Origin: UBA4427 sp046351135
GTDB taxonomy: Bacteria > Myxococcota_A > UBA9160 > UBA4427
NCBI GenBank assembly: GCA_046351135.1
Contig: JAXLZA010000010.1
Location: 62,001-126,000, forward strand
Direction: 5' to 3'
DNA length: 64,000 bases
The notes below the pieces were generated by a model. It was not told where the DNA came from. It was given only the letters and a program-made list of their open reading frames with translations, and did no database searches. Position numbers and translations under genes: made by a program. The first letter of the stretch is position 1; each line of letters begins with the position of its first letter. Positions 53,559 to 62,709 of this stretch are shown in pieces.

Positions 53559-54989
53559 TCAGCCTCGCGCGATCGGCGCGGCGGATACCGCGGCCCCGCT
53601 CGCGACCGGTGTCGCCGGCCCGTCGATCGCGAGCTCGAACGGCGCCGGCATCGCCGGCAGCCGCACCGCCTCGACGTCCACGAGCTCGATCCCCGCCGCG
53701 AGCCGCGACGCCACCAGGAAGACCGACGCCTCGAGGGCGAAGACGACGGCGAATGCGCTGGCGGGCGCCTCGAGCACGAGCCCGACCCCGTCGACGGCGA
53801 CGGCACCGACCGCCCCGCCGACGCCGAATGCGATGGCCTGGGCCGCGCCCCAGACGCCCATGCGTGTGCCCTCGCGGCCCGGCTCACCGTCGCTCGCGAG
53901 GGTCATCATCGACCCGATGGCCGAGACCGCGAAGATCCCGTTGGCGAGGCCCAGCGCGAAGACCGTCGGCGCGAGCGGCCAGGCGGGCGCGGCGAGCGCC
54001 CCGGCGACGAGACCGACGAGCGCCACGGCCGAGCCGACGCAGCCGCCGACGCAGAGGCGGCGCATGAACAACGCGCGCGATCGACCGACCATCGTCCCCA
54101 CCACCGCCGTCGTGATCATGCCGAGCAGGACGCCGCCGTTCTGCACGCCGCTGAGCGCCGTCGAGCGCCCCGGGCTGTAGTCGTAGACGAGGCCCGCGAA
54201 GGGCTCGAGGATCAGGTCCTGCATGCTGTAGCCGAGCATCGAGACGGCCACGAAGATCGTGAACCGGCGCGTCCTCGGCTCCGACCAGACTTCGCGCAGG
54301 GCGACGGCGAAGGGCGGCTTCGCCGACCTGGCTCCGTCCGCGGCGGCTTCCAACGGGGAGGCCTCTCGCGGATCGAGCCCGCGCAGCGCCAGGGCCGAGG
54401 CCAGCGTCGCGACGCATCCGACTCCGGCGACGACCTGGATGAGCCGGTCGAAGGAGAACGGCTCGATCAGCCGACCGACGACCACCGTCGTCAGGATGAA
54501 GCCCGAGATCATCATGATCCAGACGATCGCCGCCGCCGCCGCCTTGCGTGCCGCCGGCGTCCGGCAGGCCAGCAACGCGAGCAGATTCGTCCCGCCGGCT
54601 CCGACGCCGAGACCGATCACGAAGAAGGCGAGCACGGCGAGGGCGATCCCGAGCAGCGGCGAGCGCTGCATCAGCTCCGTCGCGACGGCGGCCGCGGTCG
54701 CCCCGACGCCGAGGGTCGCGACGCCCCCGACGATCCAGGGCGTCCGACTGCCGGCGCGATCGGCGCCATGACCGAACTTCGGGCGCGAGAGCTGGACCGC
54801 ATAATGCCAGCCGACGAGCGCCGCCGGCAGGCTGGCCGGCAGCGCGAGCTCGACGACCATCACGCGATTCAGCGTCGAGGTCATGAGGACGACGAGCGAG
54901 CCGAGCGCCGCCTGGACGACGCCGATCCGTGCGATGCCCGTCCAGCCGAGCTGCGTGACCGTCGCCTCCCCCGCATCCGATCCGGTCAT
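53559..54989 (-). CDS. PucC/BCD-family MFS protein (second copy, Bch2-like)
   Basis: A 476-residue, 12-helix protein. TSTLNRVMVVELALPASLPAALVGWHYAVQLSRPKFGHGAD and LGYSMQDLILEPFAGLVYDYSPGRSTALS correspond to the LhaA/PucC signatures, yet it is clearly different from LhaA at 38.1-39.5 kb (ALVGWHYA... in place of AMISIPVVF...). In Rhodobacter a PucC-like gene (bch2/orf428) lies in the bchP-bchG region; here it follows ppsR. Start at 54989 (MTGSDAG) has GGGAG upstream; ATG at 55015 is possible. Confidence 0.88.
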   Translation of the reverse strand: MTGSDAGEATVTQLGWTGIARIGVVQAALGSLVVLMTSTLNRVMVVELALPASLPAALVGWHYAVQLSRPKFGHGADRAGSRTPWIVGGVATLGVGATAAAVATELMQRSPLLGIALAVLAFFVIGLGVGAGGTNLLALLACRTPAARKAAAAAIVWIMMISGFILTTVVVGRLIEPFSFDRLIQVVAGVGCVATLASALALRGLDPREASPLEAAADGARSAKPPFAVALREVWSEPRTRRFTIFVAVSMLGYSMQDLILEPFAGLVYDYSPGRSTALSGVQNGGVLLGMITTAVVGTMVGRSRALFMRRLCVGGCVGSAVALVGLVAGALAAPAWPLAPTVFALGLANGIFAVSAIGSMMTLASDGEPGREGTRMGVWGAAQAIAFGVGGAVGAVAVDGVGLVLEAPASAFAVVFALEASVFLVASRLAAGIELVDVEAVRLPAMPAPFELAIDGPATPVASGAAVSAAPIARG

Positions 54990-55039
54990 GCCGACCGCTC
55001 CCTCGTCCCGCTCCATCCGATCGGCTGGCATCCGCCCGA

Positions 55040-56479
55040 CTAGCGATCGATCCCGAATCGCCGGAGCTTCATGTACAGGGCCTGGCGGGAGAGCCCGAGC
55101 ATGTCGGCCGCCGAGGCGCGATTGTCGTTCGTCACCCCGAGCGCGGCTTCGATGCACAGGCGCTCGATGAAGTCCGTGGTCTCCTGCACGATCTGCCGGA
55201 GCGGCACCCGGCCGACGAGGCCGGTGAGCTGATCGGCCGAGCGCGGGAGCGCTTCGGTGATGGGCGCGTCGGTGCGCAGGCGTCGCGCGATGCGGCGCAC
55301 GGCGAGCCCGTAGGCGACGCCGGTCCCGCCCTCGGCCGGATCGGCCACGACCGCGGAGATCTCGACCTCCTCTTCCCGGCCGAGCACGTCGCGCGCGACC
55401 GTCAGGAAGTTGCGGACGGTGCCCTGACTCTTCAGGTTCGACACGAGCACGTTGAGCTCGGTCGTCGAGCGGCCGAGGTGGTCCGGCAGCCAGATCCCGA
55501 CCTCGCGGTGGCGCGCGCCGAGCCCGATCAGCTCCTTGAACGCGCGATTGGCGACCCGCACCCGCAGATCCGATCCGACCACGACGAGCCCGTCCGGGAG
55601 ATCCTGGAGCATCGAGAACAGACGATGGCGATCCGAGCGGGCCGAGCGCGACGCCGGATCCGCGCTGGCGGCCACCGCGCTCTCCGAACGCCGCTCGAGG
55701 ATGCTCACGACGATCCGCTCCGCCGATGCATCGCGGAAGACCGACGCCGACAGCAGGCAGGTCTCGCCGTTCGGCGTCCGCGCTTCGGTCGACGTCGACA
55801 CCCCGTCGGAGGCGACGTCGAGGACGAGCTTGCGGACGGCGGCGGCCGAGCGCTCGTCGAAGAGCGTGTCGAGCGCGCGCGGGCGTCCCTCGCCGGACGA
55901 GAATCCGAGCATGCGCGTGGCGGCGGGATTCGCCTCGCCGACGATCAACGTCTCCGGGTCGACGATCAGGACCGGCGCCCCGATCGAGTGGAAGAGTGCG
56001 AGATAGCGCGCCTCCGCCGATCGCAGCCGGGCGTAGTCGCGCTCGACGCTCTGGTGGGCCTCGATCAATCGCTGCTGCAGCAGCGAGATCGTCCGCTGGT
56101 CGCGACCGAACGCGAAGACGCGATCCGAGTTCGGCAGCCGGATCGCCGCATAGCTGACCGGCAGGTCGAGCCCGCGACTCGAGGGATGGTTCACCTGGCG
56201 CCACGCATGGACCGCCATGCCGGAGGCCGCTTCGCGCGAGGCCGCCCGATCGAGCAGCTCCTCGATCTTCGGCCGGCTCTCCGCCGTCACCGTCTCGACC
56301 CACGAGCGCCCGAGCCACTGGCGCGGATAGTCCTCGCCGGCGAGCTCCGGCGCATTGATCGAGACGTCGCGCACCACCCCATCGTCGAGAACCAGCGCGA
56401 CGTCCGCCGCCACGCCGAGCAGGCGGGCCACCTGCTGGGGCTCCAGTCCGGACAAATAGTCGGAGGCGTGCTCGAACAT
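55040..56479 (-). CDS. ppsR: PAS-domain transcriptional regulator PpsR (CrtJ)
   Basis: A 479-residue regulator: N-terminal domain and PAS modules (about residues 25-130, 155-265, 290-400), ending in a Fis-type helix-turn-helix DNRASAADMLGLSRQALYMKL. Both redox cysteines of Rhodobacter PpsR/CrtJ appear: Cys241 in GETCLLSAS and Cys442 in ERLCIEAAL beside the HTH. PpsR represses bch, crt and puc genes through TGT-N12-ACA boxes, examples of which lie at 48.4 and 62.7 kb. It follows aerR by 49 bases on the same strand. Confidence 0.95.
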   Translation of the reverse strand: MFEHASDYLSGLEPQQVARLLGVAADVALVLDDGVVRDVSINAPELAGEDYPRQWLGRSWVETVTAESRPKIEELLDRAASREAASGMAVHAWRQVNHPSSRGLDLPVSYAAIRLPNSDRVFAFGRDQRTISLLQQRLIEAHQSVERDYARLRSAEARYLALFHSIGAPVLIVDPETLIVGEANPAATRMLGFSSGEGRPRALDTLFDERSAAAVRKLVLDVASDGVSTSTEARTPNGETCLLSASVFRDASAERIVVSILERRSESAVAASADPASRSARSDRHRLFSMLQDLPDGLVVVGSDLRVRVANRAFKELIGLGARHREVGIWLPDHLGRSTTELNVLVSNLKSQGTVRNFLTVARDVLGREEEVEISAVVADPAEGGTGVAYGLAVRRIARRLRTDAPITEALPRSADQLTGLVGRVPLRQIVQETTDFIERLCIEAALGVTNDNRASAADMLGLSRQALYMKLRRFGIDR

Positions 56480-56528
56480 CAGCTCGACTCGAGTCCTTCG
56501 CGCGACCGATCGGGCGCGCCGTCCATCG

Positions 56529-57518
56529 TCATGCGAGAGGCGGATTGCCTGCCCGCTCCGGGGCGAGGCGACGCTTCTCGACGACCGAGCGCGCCAGACC
56601 GGGCGCATCCCGCGCGTCCCGGCAGACACCGTCCGCTCCGACCCACTCCACCAGCTCCGGATCGCGCTCGAAGACCTGACCGCCGACCATCACCCCCAGC
56701 CGGGGGTTGCTGGACGCCTTGCGATAGGACGTGATCTCGCTGCGCATGTCCTCCGCCCGGGTCTCCCGGGACAGCGACAGCCCGAGGATATCGAAAGGTT
56801 GCGCCTGCAACAGACCGGCGATCGCGTCGGGCGACATTCCCGGCTCGCAGGCCACCTGCCAGCCATCCTGCCGGAAGAACTCGGCCACGAGCACGGCGCC
56901 GAGGATGTGCTGATCGCCGGCAGCCGTCGTCATGAGCAGGCGGCGCTGCGATCGATCCCCGTCGCGCCGGAGGTCGAAGAGCGCGCTCTCCTCCCGGATC
57001 ACCATGTGGAGCCGGCAGAGGCCGATCGTCACATCGGCGAAGCTGCACTCGTCCCGGCGCCAGAGCTCGCCGAGCTCGCGCGCCGCGCTACCGAGCAGGT
57101 CGACGAACAGGACGGGCCGGGGCACGCCGCGTTCGAGCAACCCCCGCACGTAGCGCAGGACGGTCGCCTCCGGTGCGAATCGGACGATCTCGAGAAACTG
57201 CGCGTGATCCTCGGGCTCGAGCAGCGCGCCGCGGGATTCGTGCGGAGCGCGCGGGACGACCGGCGGCTCGGGCAGCCGGTGGAGCAGCATCAGCCGCGGG
57301 ATGACGTTGGTCTCGATCACCGAGAAGAGCGCCGCCGGATCTTCGATCGTCGCATCCAGCAGCGGAGGAGGCGTCGGCGGCTCGTCGGGCGTCACGGCAG
57401 GCGTCGCCAGTGCCGTGAGCAGTGGACGCCCGAGCGAAACCACGAGGGGCAGCGCCGGCTCCGCCGAACAGCTCATCGACTCGAAAGGCACCGCGTCTTC
57501 GTTGGCACGCTCGCTCAT
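56529..57518 (-). CDS. aerR: Cobalamin-binding antirepressor AerR/PpaA-like
   Basis: A 329-residue protein. Residues 1-95 are variable and Pro-rich; then a helical cap domain (LWRRDECSFADVTIGLCRLH) and a B12-binding Rossmann domain with the D-x-H-x2-G motif GDQHILG (His204 the likely lower cobalt ligand) and PFDILGLSLS. In Rhodobacter AerR binds B12, responds to light and antagonises CrtJ. The gene precedes ppsR, the usual aerR-ppsR order. Start MSERANED at 57518 has GGAGGAG upstream. Confidence 0.9.
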   Translation of the reverse strand: MSERANEDAVPFESMSCSAEPALPLVVSLGRPLLTALATPAVTPDEPPTPPPLLDATIEDPAALFSVIETNVIPRLMLLHRLPEPPVVPRAPHESRGALLEPEDHAQFLEIVRFAPEATVLRYVRGLLERGVPRPVLFVDLLGSAARELGELWRRDECSFADVTIGLCRLHMVIREESALFDLRRDGDRSQRRLLMTTAAGDQHILGAVLVAEFFRQDGWQVACEPGMSPDAIAGLLQAQPFDILGLSLSRETRAEDMRSEITSYRKASSNPRLGVMVGGQVFERDPELVEWVGADGVCRDARDAPGLARSVVEKRRLAPERAGNPPLA

Positions 57519-57821
57519 GGGCGCTCGTCTCCTCCAACGCAAAACCTGATTGGACGCTAACTCCCGGTTCTCCTTCGCGCATGATCGCGGACGGTTTTCG
57601 TCGACGAATCGGGACATTTCGAGACGCGGCGTCACCGAATGCCCCGCCTCCACGGGGCGTAGGCCTTCACGGACCGCAGCCGGCCCCGGGCTGGGGTGGG
57701 AGCGCGTCGGATCGGCGGATGCGGGCCTCGAGCTCTTCAACCTTCGCCCCCCAGGCTCCGAGAGCGCTTCCATCCCCTTCGGCCCCCGAGCCGGGCGGCT
57801 CTCGCCCGCCCGGCCCGCCCC
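57519..57821 (-). other. 303-base non-coding gap upstream of aerR
   Basis: Between the aerR start and the hemA stop, both on the minus strand. It must hold the aerR-ppsR promoter unless the genes are read from hemA. I find the aerR ribosome site (GGAGGAG), a comparatively AT-rich stretch at 57541-57620, and a hairpin next to hemA, but no TGT-N12-ACA box and no convincing -35/-10 pair. Confidence 0.5.
57791..57813 (-). terminator. Hairpin after hemA
   Basis: Perfect 8-bp stem CCGGGCGG / CCGCCCGG with a 7-base loop, 9 bases beyond the hemA stop. It lacks a U-tract. It probably marks the end of the bciB-bchP-crtE-hemA transcript. Confidence 0.5.
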
Positions 57822-59102
57822 CTACCGGAACAAGCTCCCGAGCAGGTCTGCCGGCATCGATACGTCCTCGCCCCGGGCGCTGGCCGAACGGAAGCTCGAC
57901 ATCGGATGGGCCAGGACGCGGGCGACGATCCGGTCGGCTGCGCGCGCCGCGGACCGGTCCTCGCCCGTCACGAAGGCGATCTCCCGCCGACAGGCCTCGA
58001 CCAGCACCGAGCGCAGCGGGTCGAGGGAGGCCCGTGCCACGTTCAGCTCGAGCCAGGCGAGGACCTCGCGGCAGGCCTCGGCCACCCGCTGCTCGACCTG
58101 GGGAATCGCGGCTCGGCGGGAGGCGACGGCCGCGCTCGACTCCGGATGCAGGGAGTCGAGATCGATCACGCGGACCCCGCCGACCCCGGCGGCCTCGGGA
58201 TCCACGTTGCGCGGGACCGACACGTCGATCAACGTGAGCGGCCACGCGACGGCGCCCCCACCGATCGCCCGAGCCAGCCCGACCATCCCGGCGGTCACGA
58301 CCGGCTCGCGGGAGTCGGTCGCGACGATCACCGCGCGGGCCTGCGCGAGAATCTCCGGGAGCTCCTCGAGCCCGGCCCAGCGGCCGAGGCCGAGCTGACG
58401 CGCGAGCGCCTCGGCGCGATGGACCGTGCGATTGACGAGGATCACGTCGCGCGCGCCGCGGGACACCAGCGTCTGCGCCGCCTGGGCTCCGATCTTCCCG
58501 CATCCGACGACGACCAGACTGCCCGGTCCCTCGATCACCTGCGCGACGCGGGCCGCTTCTGAGCCGACGCCACTGCGCGTCGACATCAGCCCCGTCTCGC
58601 GCCGGATCGCCTTGCCGAGGCGGAAGGCCTGCTCGAAGAGGCGGTGCATCGGCGAGCCCGCGCGGCCGAGCTCGACGGAGCGACGGTAGGCCTGACGCAG
58701 CTGCGCGAGGACGTGGACGTCGCCGAGCACCTGGGACTCGAGCCCCGCCGCCACGCGCAGCAGATGCTCCACCGCCCCCGCGCCGGTCCCGATCGCGGCG
58801 AAGCGCGCCATCTCCTCCGCCTCGGCCTCCTCCCCCGCACACCACGCGGTGCACATCGCCCGCGCGAGCGCGGCGCGCGTCCGCTCTTCGTCCGACGGAC
58901 CGGCGTCCCGGGGCATCGCATCGGATCCCGGCCACCAGGCATAGGCCTCGAGCCGATTGCAGGTCTGCGCCAGCACGACCGACGTCGCCCCGGCCGCCGC
59001 GAAGGAGCGATGAGCGCGCAGCATGGCCTCGTCGTCGAGGTGGAAGCGCTCGCGAACGGCGAGACCGGCGCGGCGATGGTCGAGGCTCAACGAGACGAGC
59101 AT
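57822..59102 (-). CDS. hemA: Glutamyl-tRNA reductase
   Basis: A 426-residue protein starting MLVSLSLDHRRAGLAVRERF. The active-site cysteine lies in LAQTCNRLEAY, followed by GLESQVLGDVHVLAQLRQAY and the NADPH Rossmann motif VVVGCGKIGAQAAQTL, with the C-terminal dimerisation helices. It makes glutamate-1-semialdehyde from charged tRNA, the first step of the C5 route to aminolevulinate. Placement in the PGC ties precursor supply to pigment synthesis. This C5 enzyme differs from the ALA synthase (also called HemA) of alphaproteobacteria. Confidence 0.94.
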   Translation of the reverse strand: MLVSLSLDHRRAGLAVRERFHLDDEAMLRAHRSFAAAGATSVVLAQTCNRLEAYAWWPGSDAMPRDAGPSDEERTRAALARAMCTAWCAGEEAEAEEMARFAAIGTGAGAVEHLLRVAAGLESQVLGDVHVLAQLRQAYRRSVELGRAGSPMHRLFEQAFRLGKAIRRETGLMSTRSGVGSEAARVAQVIEGPGSLVVVGCGKIGAQAAQTLVSRGARDVILVNRTVHRAEALARQLGLGRWAGLEELPEILAQARAVIVATDSREPVVTAGMVGLARAIGGGAVAWPLTLIDVSVPRNVDPEAAGVGGVRVIDLDSLHPESSAAVASRRAAIPQVEQRVAEACREVLAWLELNVARASLDPLRSVLVEACRREIAFVTGEDRSAARAADRIVARVLAHPMSSFRSASARGEDVSMPADLLGSLFR

Positions 59103-59103
59103 G

Positions 59104-60069
59104 TCAGGCGATCTCCGTCTCGCGGCGCGAGGCCGGATCGTCCGCACGGACGGATCCGATCGGCGGCGGCGTCACCAGACGTTCGGCCGCCTCGATGAGG
59201 CGCTCCGCGGCTTCCCGCCGGACGGCCGAGGTCGTCCGCATGCGGAAGCGCGCGAGGCGCATGATGCGATGGCTGTGGACCATGGGGCGCGGGCCCGAGA
59301 ACTGCTTGCCGAGCTGCTCGTCCTCCGCCCGGTCGACCGCGTCGTCGCGGAGCTGATGGGCCCAGCCGAGCGAGCGGCCGAAGGACTCGAGCAGGACGCA
59401 GGCCTGCTCGCCCGCTCCGGCGACCCGCGCACCGCTCGCCAGGGCGAAGGCAGGCAGCGCGGTGCTCTTGGCCCGGTGGAGCCGGCGTTCTGCACCGAAG
59501 AGCCGGCGACCCACGACGGCGACGTCGATCGCCTGCCCCCCCGACATCCCGGCGAGGCCGATCATGCCGCCCCAATCCGATGCGATGCGGCCCCCACAGA
59601 GCGGCTGCCGCCCGAGCAGCTCCGCCGCGCGCCCGAGCAGGCCGACGGCGACGAGGATCGCGCCGGCAGAGCCGACCTGCTTGTGCGTCGCAGGTCGACC
59701 GCGGCGCAGCGACGAATCGTCCATGCAGGGCATGTCGTCGAGCACGAGCGACGCGGTATGCGTCAGCTCGACGGCCGCGGCGACGTCGAGGGCGGCCTCG
59801 TCGTCGTGGGACGCGCCCCCGCCGACGAGGTCGGCGGCACAGAGCGTGAGCAGAGGACGCCAACGACTCCCGCGCCCTCCGTTCGTCCCGACCGCGCTCG
59901 CGATCACCGAAGGCAAGGGAGGCAGCGCCTCGCCGAGACCGGCGCAGACCCGCTCGAGATGCTTCTCGAACCGCTCGGCGCTCTGCGCGAGGTAGCCGTC
60001 AAGGTCGAGCTCCGGGCGATCGGCGGTCCGGCGCGGAGCGGGGTCGGAGAGGAGCAGCGGCTGGCTCAT
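59104..60069 (-). CDS. crtE: Geranylgeranyl diphosphate synthase (polyprenyl synthase family)
   Basis: A 321-residue all-helical prenyl synthase. First Asp-rich motif DDMPCMDDSSLRRGRPATH and second QLRDDAVDRAED are visible. Its placement after bchP indicates CrtE, which makes C20 diphosphate for carotenoids and for the bacteriochlorophyll tail. Chain length is inferred. Starts at an ATGA overlap with bchP; hemA follows one base after its stop. Confidence 0.88.
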   Translation of the reverse strand: MSQPLLLSDPAPRRTADRPELDLDGYLAQSAERFEKHLERVCAGLGEALPPLPSVIASAVGTNGGRGSRWRPLLTLCAADLVGGGASHDDEAALDVAAAVELTHTASLVLDDMPCMDDSSLRRGRPATHKQVGSAGAILVAVGLLGRAAELLGRQPLCGGRIASDWGGMIGLAGMSGGQAIDVAVVGRRLFGAERRLHRAKSTALPAFALASGARVAGAGEQACVLLESFGRSLGWAHQLRDDAVDRAEDEQLGKQFSGPRPMVHSHRIMRLARFRMRTTSAVRREAAERLIEAAERLVTPPPIGSVRADDPASRRETEIA

Positions 60070-61274
60070 GCGGGCACCCATCCGGTGAGATGACCGACGT
60101 TCTTGAGGAAGATGCGCGCGTGCGTGATCGGTTGACTGCGGACGAGCTGCTTGTTCATGTAGCCATCGAAGGTCAGCCGCTGGACGTCGGGATCGCGGCA
60201 GATCGCGACGAAGCGCTCGCGCCGCCCGTCGTCGCGGTACCAGAAGCGCTGCATCACACCGAGCGCGAGGAAGACCGGACCGTGGGCGCGCATGAAGCGC
60301 CGGCGCGCGCGCCGCAGTGCCGCCGCGCGGCCCGTGGCCAGGGCCTCGGCGGCGGCCTCCGCCCCGATCCGCGCGCTCGCCATCGCGTAGTAGATCCCCT
60401 CGCCGGAGGACGGAGCGACCACGCCCGCGGCGTCCCCGACGACCAGCACGTCGCGGCCGTTGTCCCAGCGCCGCCTCGCGCGCATCGGGATGGGCGCGCC
60501 CTCGCGGCGGATCGTCTCGCACGTCGCCAGGCCCGAGCGCTGGCGGAGCAGCGAGACGGCGTCGCGCATCCCGAAGCCCGACTGGGCGCTGCCCACGCCG
60601 ACGCTGATCGTGTCGCCGTGCGGGAAGACCCAGCCGTAGAAGTCGGGGCTCAGGCGCTCGTCGTAGGCCACCTCGGCGCGACCGGGCAGGAACGCATCGG
60701 GGTCGGCCGCGTCGGGCGCACGGACGATCTCGTGATAGGCGAAGACCCGACCGCCGGCGCGCTCCGCGCCCGGGATCGCGCGCCGGGCGACCAGGGAGGT
60801 CGCGCCGTCGGCGCCGATCACGAGGCGGGTCCGGAGCGTCGAAGGCCCGCCTCGCCGCGCGTCCCCGGGCCGCGCGAAGCGCACGCGGAGATCCCCGTCC
60901 CCGTCGCGCTCGAGCCCCTCGAACGAGCCCTGGACGCGGGTGGCGCCCCGGCGCTCGGCGCGGTCGCGGAGCCACTCGTCGAAGGTCTCGCGATCGACCA
61001 TGCCGACGAAGCCGTCGCGGATCGGGATGTCCACCGCCTGCCCGCGCGGCGACCGGATGCGCGCCGTGTCGATCCGATCGACCAGCAGCGAGGTCGGGAC
61101 GTCGAACTCCCGCAGCAGCGCGGGCGGGACGGCGCCACCGCAGGGCTTGATCCGTCCTCCCCGATCCAGCAGCGCGACGCGCAGGCCACGCGCCGCCAGA
61201 TCGGTCGCCGCCGTGGCCCCGGCCGGACCTCCGCCCACGACCACCACGTCGAATCGCCCGGACGCGCCTTCCAT
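60066..61274 (-). CDS. bchP: Geranylgeranyl reductase
   Basis: A 402-residue FAD protein. N-terminal VVVVGGGPAGATAATDLAARG, IKPCGGAVPPALLREFDVP, and GWVFPHGDTISVGVG plus VVGDAAGVVAPSSGEGIYYAM are BchP/ChlP signatures. It reduces the geranylgeranyl tail to phytyl. Start MEGASGRFD at 61274 follows GGAGGAGG. Confidence 0.94.
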   Translation of the reverse strand: MEGASGRFDVVVVGGGPAGATAATDLAARGLRVALLDRGGRIKPCGGAVPPALLREFDVPTSLLVDRIDTARIRSPRGQAVDIPIRDGFVGMVDRETFDEWLRDRAERRGATRVQGSFEGLERDGDGDLRVRFARPGDARRGGPSTLRTRLVIGADGATSLVARRAIPGAERAGGRVFAYHEIVRAPDAADPDAFLPGRAEVAYDERLSPDFYGWVFPHGDTISVGVGSAQSGFGMRDAVSLLRQRSGLATCETIRREGAPIPMRARRRWDNGRDVLVVGDAAGVVAPSSGEGIYYAMASARIGAEAAAEALATGRAAALRRARRRFMRAHGPVFLALGVMQRFWYRDDGRRERFVAICRDPDVQRLTFDGYMNKQLVRSQPITHARIFLKNVGHLTGWVPA

Positions 61275-61278
61275 GCCC

Positions 61279-62568
61279 TCACCTCCTCCGCGGAACGGTC
61301 TCGTGCTCGTGGGCCCTCGGTGCGACGCCGTAGGGCGCGACGAGCCCCCAGGCGTAACGCGGGACCATCGTCCGGACGCGCCGGGGCGCTTCCTTGCGCA
61401 GCGCATCGATGCCCTCGAGCAGCTTCATCTCGATCCGCGCCCGGGCGAACTCGAGACCACGCGGGCCGAAGCGGCGCTGCAGGCGGTGGATCACCGGTCG
61501 CAGCAGCTTCGGCGCGCGTTTCACCGCGAGCCCCTGCGCACGCCGGTCGAGGTTCTTCTGGAAGCCCGAAACCGGCGCGGCGCGACGGCCGAAGGAGACG
61601 AGCGGCGTCTCGACGAGCTCGTCGGCGACCAGTTCGAGCAGCTCGCGTCCGCGCTCGTTGCGAACGATCAGCCACTGATCGCCGTCCGCGGCGAGGTAGC
61701 CGATCGTCAGATCGGCGAGGCGGTTGACGTAGTCCACGCAGGAGCGGCACGTCAGCGGGAAGAAGTCGTCGGGCAGCGAGGCGATCGGCAGCGCCAGGAA
61801 CGGGATCAGCTCGACCCGGCCGTCGCGGTAGCGCAGCTCGACGCAGTAGTCGGGCCGGAACTCGAGATAGGTGACGTCGTCCGGACGCTGCGTGACGAGG
61901 GAGAGGAAGTGGTGGAAGTGGTCGGTCCAGGTGTTGTCGCTGCAGGGCGTCCCGAGGACGTAGAGCGCCTCGAGGCCGAGCTCGCGCTCGATGCCCCGCA
62001 GCGCGTGGACCTGACACGAGACGCCGATCATCGCGATGCGCCGCCAGCCCATCGCGCGCACGCGCTCGAGCAGGCCGAGCACGGGCGAGAATCCCATCTT
62101 CATCCCGCGGCAGGCGCTCATGTCCTCCGCGCGCGTCACGATCACGGGCTGGGGTGCCCAGCGATCCTCGGGATCCGAGGCGGTCGCGAGCACCGCATCG
62201 ACGCGGCCGGTCTCGAGCAGGCGCTCCGCGATGCGGGTCGTGATCCCGCTCCACTGCGCACCGGGCCTCGCCGTCGCGAGCCGCGCCCGCCGCATCTCCG
62301 CGATCGGTCCGAAATGGGCCTCGTCCGGTCGCGCCGGATCGGCCACACGACCGTGAACGCGGCGCTCGAGCGCGTCGTAGTCGGGCCGGGTGAACTGACA
62401 GACCCGGCCACAGCGATCCGCGAGCGCCGTTCGCGAGAGGCCGCAGTCGGTGCAGAGGTCCCGCGCGCGCGGCGGGGGCAGGACCGGCCGCTCGGGACCG
62501 GCCAGCCGACCCCTCTCGTTCGGGGGCGGGGGGTCTGCAAGCGGAAGCAGGTGGATCGTCGAGCTCAT
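61279..62568 (-). CDS. bciB: Ferredoxin-dependent 8-vinyl (divinyl) protochlorophyllide reductase BciB
   Basis: A 429-residue protein of the F420-hydrogenase beta-subunit / FrhB-like family. Iron-sulfur cysteines occur in LCTDCGLSRTALADRCGRVC and TCRSCVDYVNRLADLTIGY; YLEFRPDYCVELRYRDG and GMKMGFSPVLGLLERV fit BciB. It reduces the 8-vinyl group with reduced ferredoxin. Start MSSTIHLLP at 62568 lacks a clear ribosome site; the open frame continues to 62709 through the promoter. First gene of the bciB-bchP-crtE-hemA run. Confidence 0.9.
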   Translation of the reverse strand: MSSTIHLLPLADPPPPNERGRLAGPERPVLPPPRARDLCTDCGLSRTALADRCGRVCQFTRPDYDALERRVHGRVADPARPDEAHFGPIAEMRRARLATARPGAQWSGITTRIAERLLETGRVDAVLATASDPEDRWAPQPVIVTRAEDMSACRGMKMGFSPVLGLLERVRAMGWRRIAMIGVSCQVHALRGIERELGLEALYVLGTPCSDNTWTDHFHHFLSLVTQRPDDVTYLEFRPDYCVELRYRDGRVELIPFLALPIASLPDDFFPLTCRSCVDYVNRLADLTIGYLAADGDQWLIVRNERGRELLELVADELVETPLVSFGRRAAPVSGFQKNLDRRAQGLAVKRAPKLLRPVIHRLQRRFGPRGLEFARARIEMKLLEGIDALRKEAPRRVRTMVPRYAWGLVAPYGVAPRAHEHETVPRRR

Positions 62569-62677
62569 TGTCGAACGACTGCCCCCGGCTGTGGGCGACC
62601 GCCGATTCGACCGGTGCACGGACGGGGCGCATCGAGACGCGGCCCGGAGCGAATCCGGAGGGACGGGAGTCGATAGG

Positions 62678-62695
62678 TGTAATCCTATCACGACA
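62678..62695. promoter_or_regulatory. PpsR box 1, perfect TGT-N12-ACA
   Basis: TGT (62678-62680), 12 bases, ACA (62693-62695): an exact match to the PpsR/CrtJ consensus. It covers the -10 element of the bciB promoter. Exactly 8 bases separate it from box 2, the spacing described for cooperative CrtJ binding at the Rhodobacter capsulatus bchC promoter. Confidence 0.7.
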
Positions 62696-62709
62696 GTCAT
62701 GAGCGTCAA
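62682..62709 (-). promoter_or_regulatory. Sigma-70-like promoter of the bciB-bchP-crtE-hemA operon
   Basis: Minus-strand TTGACG (62709-62704), 16 bases, TAGGAT (62687-62682). Transcription would begin near 62675, with a leader of about 107 bases before the chosen bciB start. The AT-rich segment 62671-62721 contrasts with its GC-rich surroundings. Confidence 0.6.

Noticed and set aside
53559..56318. A 919-residue frame joining ppsR territory to the PucC-family gene
   Set aside because: Everything upstream of about 54989 is out of frame with ppsR and lacks motifs. The PucC-like protein starts at 54989 with normal length.
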